A DNA stretch of 8,968 bases, taken from NCBI GenBank assembly GCA_029932895.1, contig JAOZPF010000107.1:1-8968 (forward strand), in the 5' to 3' direction. The notes beneath the pieces are model-generated. The model saw only the letters and a list, made by a program, of their open reading frames with translations. It did not search any database and was not told where the DNA came from. Made by a program: the position numbers and the translations under genes. Shown piece after piece: positions 4,396 through 8,968 of the stretch. Source of the stretch: Anaerolineae bacterium. Its GTDB lineage: Bacteria; Chloroflexota; Anaerolineae; B4-G1; DUEL01. Numbering within the stretch: the first letter of the stretch is position 1; the number at the start of each line of letters is the position of its first letter.

Positions 4396-7055
4396 TGGGC
4401 CAGGCTCTCCTCGCATTCCGCTGGTATCTCGTCGTCCAGGCCTTTGGTCTGGCGGCGTTGCCACTGTGTCTGCGGCTGTTCCGTCACCTGCCGGACCGTG
4501 GCTACGGCATGTCCAGGCCGCTGGGCCTGCTCCTGGCGGGCTGGGCCTTCTGGCTCCTGACTACCTTTGGATGGCTGCGCAACACAGCGGGTGGCATCCT
4601 CATCGCCCTCGCCCTTCTGGCTGTGGTCAGCCTGCTGTCGCTTGTGTCCCCCCCGTCCGCGCGCTCCGAGTCCGATACTCTCTCCCCCCTCCGTTGGCTG
4701 GGCGAGCGGTGGCGCATTGTCGTCGTCACGGAGTCGCTGTTCGCCGTCGCTTTCGTCGCGTGGTGCCTGGTGCGGGCGCACATGCCGCGCATCGAGACGG
4801 CCGGCGGCGAGAAGTGGATGGAGATCGCCTTCCTGCGCGCGATCCTGCGCTCCGACACCTTCCCACCTCACGACCCCTGGCTCTCCGGGTTCGCCATCTC
4901 CTACTACTACTTCGGCTATCTCATCGTCGCGATGCTCACCCGGTTGGCGGCCGTACCGCCGTCCATCGCGTTCAACCTCGGTATCGCCATGCTGTTCGCC
5001 CTCACGTGTACCGGGGCTTTCAGCCTGGTTTACAACCTCGTTTGCGGCGTTTACGGCCCCCAAGACGCCAGGCATCGGCGTCTCTCGCCAATCCTGGGGG
5101 GGCTGCTGGGGCCGCTGCTGGTCACCGTCGTGGGCAACCTGGAGGGGCTGTTGGAGGTGCTCCACGCCCGGGGGGCCGGTCCGGCGGCCTTCTGGGCCTG
5201 GCTGGACATCCGCAATATTGACGGGCCGCCGGCGGCCCTCGCTGAGGGCAGTTGGGTCCCTACCCGTTTCTTCTGGTGGTGGCAGGCCTCCCGCGTGCTG
5301 CAGGATTACACCCCCTGGGGGGAGGAGCAGCACGTCATTGATGAGTTCCCCGCTTTCAGCTTCATCCTGGGCGATATGCACCCCCATGTGCTGGCGGTGC
5401 CTTTCGTCCTCCTGGCCCTGGCGCTGGCCCTCAACCTCTATCTCTGTATCTATCTGCGTTCACGCGCGGGGGCTGGCGAGAGCGCTCCCGCGAAACTCTG
5501 GGAAATTCTGCGGATGGCGAAGGGGGGGACGGCGGTGACGGTGCCGTTCACAGCGTGGGAGTTCCTCGTCTATGCCCTCTGCCTCGGCGGGCTGGGCTTT
5601 CTCAATACGTGGGACTTCCCCATCTACATTTTCGTCGTCGTCACCGCCTACACGCTCGCCCAATTGCACGTCGCGCCTCGCGCGTCACGTCTCTCGCCTT
5701 ATGTATTACGCTCCGCCTTTCTTGCCCTTGCCCTCCTTCTCGCCGGTGTGTTTCTCTACCTTCCCTTCTGGGTCGGCTTTCAGTCCCAGGCCGGTGGGAT
5801 CCTGCTCAATCTGTTTAACGCCACCCGCTTGCCCCAGTTCCTGGTCATGTTCGGGCCGCTCGTCTTTATCGTCGCCGCCTTCGTCGCCGATGGCGCGGTG
5901 GAAAGTGGCGTGCCATTGCGCGCGGTGCTCCGGTGGACGCTGGTCGTGGCGTTGGGCATCCTCGGCGTGTTGGCGCTCATGCTGGGGGTCGCCGTGGTGC
6001 TGGTCTGGTTGGGCGTCATCCCGCCGCAGGGGCCGGCGGCCTATCTGGCGGCCTGGCTGCGCGGTGGGCCGATCCCCGGTCTGGAGGACGTGGCGAATGC
6101 CCGCGCCCTGCTGTCGCAAAGCCTGTTCTGGCGTCTGGTGAATCCCTGGACCGGGCTGGTTCTGATCGCCCTCCTGGTCACCATCGCCCTGCTCTTGAGG
6201 GACCGGTTAGCATCCATCCTCCACCCTCCATCCTCCACCCTCGAGCCTCCAGTATTGAGCATCGAGTCTCCAGCATCCAGCGTCCAGTCCCCAGTCTCCA
6301 GCTTCATCCTCCTCCTGGCGGGCCTGGGCGCTCTCCTCACCCTCAGCGTCGAGTACGTCTACCTGCGCGATCACTTCGGCACTCGTATGAACACTGTCTT
6401 CAAGTTCTACTTCCAGGCGTGGGTGATGTGGGGGATCGCGGGGGCTTATGCGCTGGTGAGCCTCCTCCGCCGGGGCAGGGGATGGGTCGTGCTTGTCGCC
6501 GTGGCCCTGGTCGCCGCTGGCCTGGTCTATCCTGTGCTGGCCATCCCGGCCCGGGCCCACGAGCAGGGGGGCCCGCCGACGCTCGATGGCAGCGCCTACC
6601 TGGCCGAGGCGCGGCCGGACGACTACGCGGCCATCGCCTGGCTCAACAAGAACGTCGGCGACGCTCCGGTCATCCTGGAGGCGCCGGGCGATCGTTTCCG
6701 CGCCTATGTCTATGAGGGCCGGGTCTCCGCGCACACCGGCCTGCCCACGCTCCTGGGTTGGGCCGGTCACGAACATCAGTGGCGCGGGAGCTATGATGAG
6801 CAGGCCCGCCGCGAACCGGACATTGAGACGCTCTATACCAGCGTGAGCCCTGGCGAAGTCTTGACCCTGCTGGACAAATATGGTATACGTTACATTTACG
6901 TCGGCCCGCTCGAGCGGGCCCGCTATCCCGCCGCTGGCCTGGCGAAGTTCGGTGGACTGGCGGAAATTGTCTACGAGGCTGGCACTGTGACCATTTACCG
7001 TTACAGCCCTCCCGCCCAGGGTGGACGGTCCCAGGCCGGCGGAGACCCGCATTGA
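4395..7055 (+). CDS. DUF2298 (Chlor_Arch_YYY) polytopic membrane protein
   Basis: This 886-residue protein has about 16 hydrophobic stretches and collinear similarity to the 3' part (about residue 275 onward) of the gene ending at 3231. Shared landmarks are DRGYG near the N-terminus, GGEK (137-140), YYY (170-172), EFPAF with D327-x-H329-x-H331 (317-331), NTW (404-406) and RMNTVFKFY (664-672). The spacing between GGEK and YYY is identical in the two proteins. A soluble C-terminal domain (about 742-871) carries DYAAIAW, GLPTLLGW and IRYIYVG motifs and is probably outside the cell. A 16-residue hydrophilic tail ends the protein. The family has no proven reaction; GT-C-like glycan transfer is inferred from neighbours and architecture. 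Unlike its paralogue it lacks the fused N-terminal unit. Two heptamer repeat tracts (5670-5711 and 6209-6299) are translated as loops. The start is set by GGAGG and the overlap with the preceding stop. Confidence 0.93.
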   Translation: MGQALLAFRWYLVVQAFGLAALPLCLRLFRHLPDRGYGMSRPLGLLLAGWAFWLLTTFGWLRNTAGGILIALALLAVVSLLSLVSPPSARSESDTLSPLRWLGERWRIVVVTESLFAVAFVAWCLVRAHMPRIETAGGEKWMEIAFLRAILRSDTFPPHDPWLSGFAISYYYFGYLIVAMLTRLAAVPPSIAFNLGIAMLFALTCTGAFSLVYNLVCGVYGPQDARHRRLSPILGGLLGPLLVTVVGNLEGLLEVLHARGAGPAAFWAWLDIRNIDGPPAALAEGSWVPTRFFWWWQASRVLQDYTPWGEEQHVIDEFPAFSFILGDMHPHVLAVPFVLLALALALNLYLCIYLRSRAGAGESAPAKLWEILRMAKGGTAVTVPFTAWEFLVYALCLGGLGFLNTWDFPIYIFVVVTAYTLAQLHVAPRASRLSPYVLRSAFLALALLLAGVFLYLPFWVGFQSQAGGILLNLFNATRLPQFLVMFGPLVFIVAAFVADGAVESGVPLRAVLRWTLVVALGILGVLALMLGVAVVLVWLGVIPPQGPAAYLAAWLRGGPIPGLEDVANARALLSQSLFWRLVNPWTGLVLIALLVTIALLLRDRLASILHPPSSTLEPPVLSIESPASSVQSPVSSFILLLAGLGALLTLSVEYVYLRDHFGTRMNTVFKFYFQAWVMWGIAGAYALVSLLRRGRGWVVLVAVALVAAGLVYPVLAIPARAHEQGGPPTLDGSAYLAEARPDDYAAIAWLNKNVGDAPVILEAPGDRFRAYVYEGRVSAHTGLPTLLGWAGHEHQWRGSYDEQARREPDIETLYTSVSPGEVLTLLDKYGIRYIYVGPLERARYPAAGLAKFGGLAEIVYEAGTVTIYRYSPPAQGGRSQAGGDPH
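5670..5711 (+). repeat. Degenerate heptamer tract B (6 units, consensus about NTYRCGY) inside a coding region
   Basis: Six in-phase 7-bp units include GTCACGT (5684-5690), CTTATGT (5698-5704) and ATTACGC (5705-5711). The tract is translated as 14 residues, V426 to R439, containing three arginines, in a loop between two helices. It starts 22 residues after NTW and ends 18 residues before LPF (456-458). Tract A in the paralogue starts 20 residues after NTW and ends 19 before the equivalent proline, so both tracts fill the same loop although their consensus sequences differ. The units are degenerate, so this call is less certain than the other two. Confidence 0.6.
6209..6299 (+). repeat. Degenerate heptamer tract C (13 units, consensus about ASYNTCC) inside a coding region
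   Basis: Thirteen consecutive 7-bp units keep phase. Examples are ATCCTCC (6216-6222 and again 6230-6236), AGCATCC (6209-6215 and 6272-6278) and AGTCTCC (6265-6271 and 6293-6299). The tract is translated as a loop rich in S, P, E and V at about residues 605-635, just before the helix that leads to RMNTVFKFY. The equivalent loop of the paralogue (near residue 795 there) has no such tract. The strand is pyrimidine-biased, with almost no G except in AGC/AGT positions, unlike the flanking coding sequence. Confidence 0.85.
6903..6920. repeat. Perfect 18-bp palindrome (GGCCCGCTCGAGCGGGCC)
   Basis: The 18 bases equal their own reverse complement and are centred on CTCGAG. They lie in the 3' part of the second DUF2298 gene, coding for the conserved VGPLERAR stretch. 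The paralogue keeps the ER codons but not the palindrome. It could be a protein-binding site, or coincidence in GC-rich coding sequence. Confidence 0.6.
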
Positions 7056-7077
7056 CTCTGGCTGTGGCCGGTCTCCG
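7040..7077 (+). promoter_or_regulatory. Inverted repeat spanning the DUF2298 stop codon
   Basis: CGGAGACC (7040-7047) and GGTCTCCG (7070-7077) form a perfect 8-bp stem with a 22-nt loop that contains the stop codon at 7053-7055. It takes up the first part of the 52-nt gap before the next gene. No T-run follows, so it is not a standard intrinsic terminator. A role in mRNA stability or attenuation is possible but unproven. Confidence 0.4.
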
Positions 7078-7107
7078 ACCGAGCCACCCTTTGGCGAGAA
7101 AAGTGCA

Positions 7108-8968
7108 ATGAGACAAGATCGAACTCCTCAGCCATCTCAACGGGACAACCGGCCCACTGTGGAGACGGCCTTATGGGTTTTCATCGTTGTGGCCGCGCTC
7201 GTATTGCGGGTGGCCCGCCTTGATATGGCCCCCCTCAGCGGGCGCGAGGCCCGCCAGGCGCTGTCCGCCTGGGAGGCTGTGACGGGGCAGGGGATGCCGG
7301 AGGGGGGTTACAGCCCCCTGCTGTTTGTCGTCAACGCCCTGTTGTTCGCCCTGTGTGGGGCGGGGGACGGGCTGGCCCGCCTGGGGCCAGCGCTCAGTGG
7401 GGCTGCTCTGGCGTTCACACCGTTCCTGTTCCGTCAGCGCATTGGGCGCGCCGGCGCCTTAGCGGCCGGGCTGTACCTGGCCATATCCCCTACGGCCCTG
7501 TTTGCCTCGCGTCAGCTCGATGGCGCGGTGGTGGCTGCCCTGGGCGTAATGGCCTTCCTGGGCGGCCTGGTCCGCTTCCTGGACGCGGCCGGGAGCACGG
7601 ACGCGGATACAGACGGGCACCCATGGCTGGTCCTCTCGGCCGTTGGGCTGGCGCTGGCCGTGACGAGCAGCCCGTCGGCTTACAGCTTGTTGGCGACGTT
7701 GGGCCTGGCCTGGCTGATCCTGGCCTGGGCCTGGCCTGGGGAGGGATTATTCTCCCTGCCCTCCGCCTCTCGCGACATGTCGCGCGGTGGCCTTTACGCC
7801 AGGTACATCGGGCATGTCAGGCGCGTCGCGCCGGTGTTTCTGCTCGCTGTGCTGGCGTTTTCGACCGGGCTGGGCTGGAACCCGGCCGGGTTGGGGGCGG
7901 TGGGCGACCTCCTGGTGGCCTGGGGTGCCCGCTTCAGGCCGGTATTGGACCCCGGCGTGTCGCCCTTTGCCCTTGTGGCTATCTACGAGCCGTTGGCCCT
8001 GCTCTTTGGCCTGGGCGGGCTGGCATGGGTGGTCATCCGGCGTGGCCATCGCTTCGGCGCGCTGCTGGGGCTGTGGGTGGGGTTGGGGGCCCTGATGCTC
8101 GCCTCGATGCCAGGGCGGACGCCCCTGGATGTGTTATGGGTGGTTCTGCCGCTGACGTTGCTCGCCGGCATGGCGGCCCATCAGTTCATCCAGAACCTGC
8201 GGAGGCAGGGGGAGTGGCTTGTCGAGGGGTTATATGTGCCCGTGGTGGTGATCCTGTGGGGGCATTTATGCCTGGTGTTGGGGCGCTACGCGGTGTTCGG
8301 CAATCCTGCGGATCTGGCCCTGATAGCGGTGGCGGTTTCCCTGCAGGCCTTTATGGTCATCTTGTTCGCGATGACGATGGGGACCGGACCCGCATGGCGG
8401 GGCTTCGCCGTGGGTACGGGTCTGGTCCTGATGGGCTTCACGTTCTCGGCCGGGTGGGGGGTTGCACATGTGCGCCCGGCCGACCCACGGGAGCTTCTGG
8501 TGCATCGGCCTACCGCCGTCGAGGTGCGTGATTTGGTGGGGACGTTGCAGGCCCTGTCCTGGCGCGAGACCGGGTTGCCGACGACGTTGTCGTTCGACCT
8601 CGAGCTCGGCCCCAGGTTCGGGGCCGCGTCTGAGGGGTCTGAGGATGACGCCGGCCTGGTCCTGGCCTGGTACTTGCGGGATTTCAGCGCTGCCCGTTGG
8701 GTTGATGGCCTGGCCGCAGGTGACGAGGTGGGGACGGTGCTGGTGACGCCGAGGCGCGAACTGAGCGGCCTGCCTGTGGGGGGGGAGGAGTACGTGGGAC
8801 AGGATTTTGTGCTGCGTCGTCAGTGGGACCCCCTTGACATAGCCTGCGTCTGGGAGTGGCCGCCTAGTTGCCAGGCGGCCATCAGGTGGCTGCTTTACCG
8901 CGAGACCCCGTCGCCGCCCGCGGCGGATCGTTGGGCGGCGTTATGGCTGCGGGAGGGCCGGGCGTCGG
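7108..8968 (+). CDS. GT39/TIGR03663-like membrane glycosyltransferase family protein, 3' partial
   Basis: From ATG 7108 the frame stays open for 620 codons to the window edge. A polar N-terminus is followed by a first helix at about 20-36, about ten further hydrophobic stretches to about 452, then a soluble, probably extracytoplasmic, domain with WYLRDF (521-526), YVGQDF and RWLLYRE motifs. The helix-loop pattern and the conserved arginines (R91 in ARLGPAL, R135 in ASRQ) match the GT39-related TIGR03663 family, often encoded near DUF2298 proteins. These enzymes are thought to use polyprenyl-linked sugars at the outer membrane face. The DE expected in the first outer loop is here R46-E47, and the expected HGP is Y68-S69-P70, so activity is doubtful. 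The start has only a weak purine stretch (GAGAAAAG, 7096-7103) upstream. The frame is also open further upstream, but that overlaps the preceding gene. The C-terminal motifs suggest little is missing. Confidence 0.85.
   Translation, partial: MRQDRTPQPSQRDNRPTVETALWVFIVVAALVLRVARLDMAPLSGREARQALSAWEAVTGQGMPEGGYSPLLFVVNALLFALCGAGDGLARLGPALSGAALAFTPFLFRQRIGRAGALAAGLYLAISPTALFASRQLDGAVVAALGVMAFLGGLVRFLDAAGSTDADTDGHPWLVLSAVGLALAVTSSPSAYSLLATLGLAWLILAWAWPGEGLFSLPSASRDMSRGGLYARYIGHVRRVAPVFLLAVLAFSTGLGWNPAGLGAVGDLLVAWGARFRPVLDPGVSPFALVAIYEPLALLFGLGGLAWVVIRRGHRFGALLGLWVGLGALMLASMPGRTPLDVLWVVLPLTLLAGMAAHQFIQNLRRQGEWLVEGLYVPVVVILWGHLCLVLGRYAVFGNPADLALIAVAVSLQAFMVILFAMTMGTGPAWRGFAVGTGLVLMGFTFSAGWGVAHVRPADPRELLVHRPTAVEVRDLVGTLQALSWRETGLPTTLSFDLELGPRFGAASEGSEDDAGLVLAWYLRDFSAARWVDGLAAGDEVGTVLVTPRRELSGLPVGGEEYVGQDFVLRRQWDPLDIACVWEWPPSCQAAIRWLLYRETPSPPAADRWAALWLREGRAS
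7771..7784. repeat. Perfect 14-bp palindrome (CGCGACATGTCGCG)
   Basis: This self-complementary 14-mer lies in the part of the GT39-like gene that codes for a polar loop (S-R-D-M-S-R-G). About one such palindrome is expected by chance in a sequence of this length, so it is recorded only as seen. Confidence 0.5.
8857..8881 (+). repeat. Strong 9-bp hairpin inside the GT39-like gene
   Basis: TGGCCGCCT (8857-8865) and AGGCGGCCA (8873-8881) form a perfect 9-bp GC-rich stem with a 7-nt loop. It is within codons for a W/P/C/A segment of the soluble domain. No T-run follows, and the reading frame continues through it. Confidence 0.5.

Noticed and set aside
7703..7740. Repeated CCTGGCCTGG strings
   Set aside because: They are explained by Leu/Ala/Trp codons of a membrane helix; there is no fixed period.
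7353..8531. Plus-strand open frame of 392 codons
   Set aside because: It is out of frame with the GT39-like gene, G/R/A-rich without membrane helices or motifs, and fully contained in that gene.

Overview
The window is GC-rich and densely coding, with five genes on the + strand and nothing supportable on the - strand. The protein families (large YYY-motif membrane proteins of the DUF2298/TIGR03662 type beside a GT39/TIGR03663-like membrane glycosyltransferase) point to the phylum Chloroflexota, probably an Anaerolineae-like lineage. This assignment rests on recognising families, since no rRNA or other marker gene is present.

Layout: (1) Positions 1-3231 hold the 3' part of a very large membrane protein. 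It begins with the last membrane helix and outer soluble domain of a GT-C/GT39-like unit, fused to a complete DUF2298 'YYY' unit. (2) Positions 3236-3829 encode an ECF-type sigma factor. (3) Positions 3889-4395 encode a small one-helix membrane protein with an H-x3-C-x2-C motif, very likely its anti-sigma factor. (4) Positions 4395-7055 encode a second, unfused DUF2298 protein, a paralogue of the 3' part of gene 1. (5) Positions 7108-8968 encode a GT39/TIGR03663-like protein that runs off the window and lacks the usual DE and HGP residues. Gaps are 4 nt, 59 nt, a 1-nt overlap (TGATG) and 52 nt, so the five genes look like one operon.

Working model (inference): the three polytopic proteins build or transfer a glycan on the outer face of the membrane, and the nested sigma/anti-sigma pair ties expression of the set to an envelope signal. 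The DUF2298 family has no assigned reaction that I can state.

The second layer is repeat DNA. Three degenerate heptamer (7-bp period) tracts lie inside the two DUF2298 genes and are translated in frame as hydrophilic loops. Two of them, with different consensus sequences, fill the same inter-helix loop of the two paralogues. A fourth repeat, a pair of GGGC-N5-GCCC palindromes 21 bp apart, occupies the sigma/anti-sigma gap. There is no gene-free stretch longer than 60 bases. I saw no tRNA, rRNA, CRISPR array, transposase or convincing intrinsic terminator.
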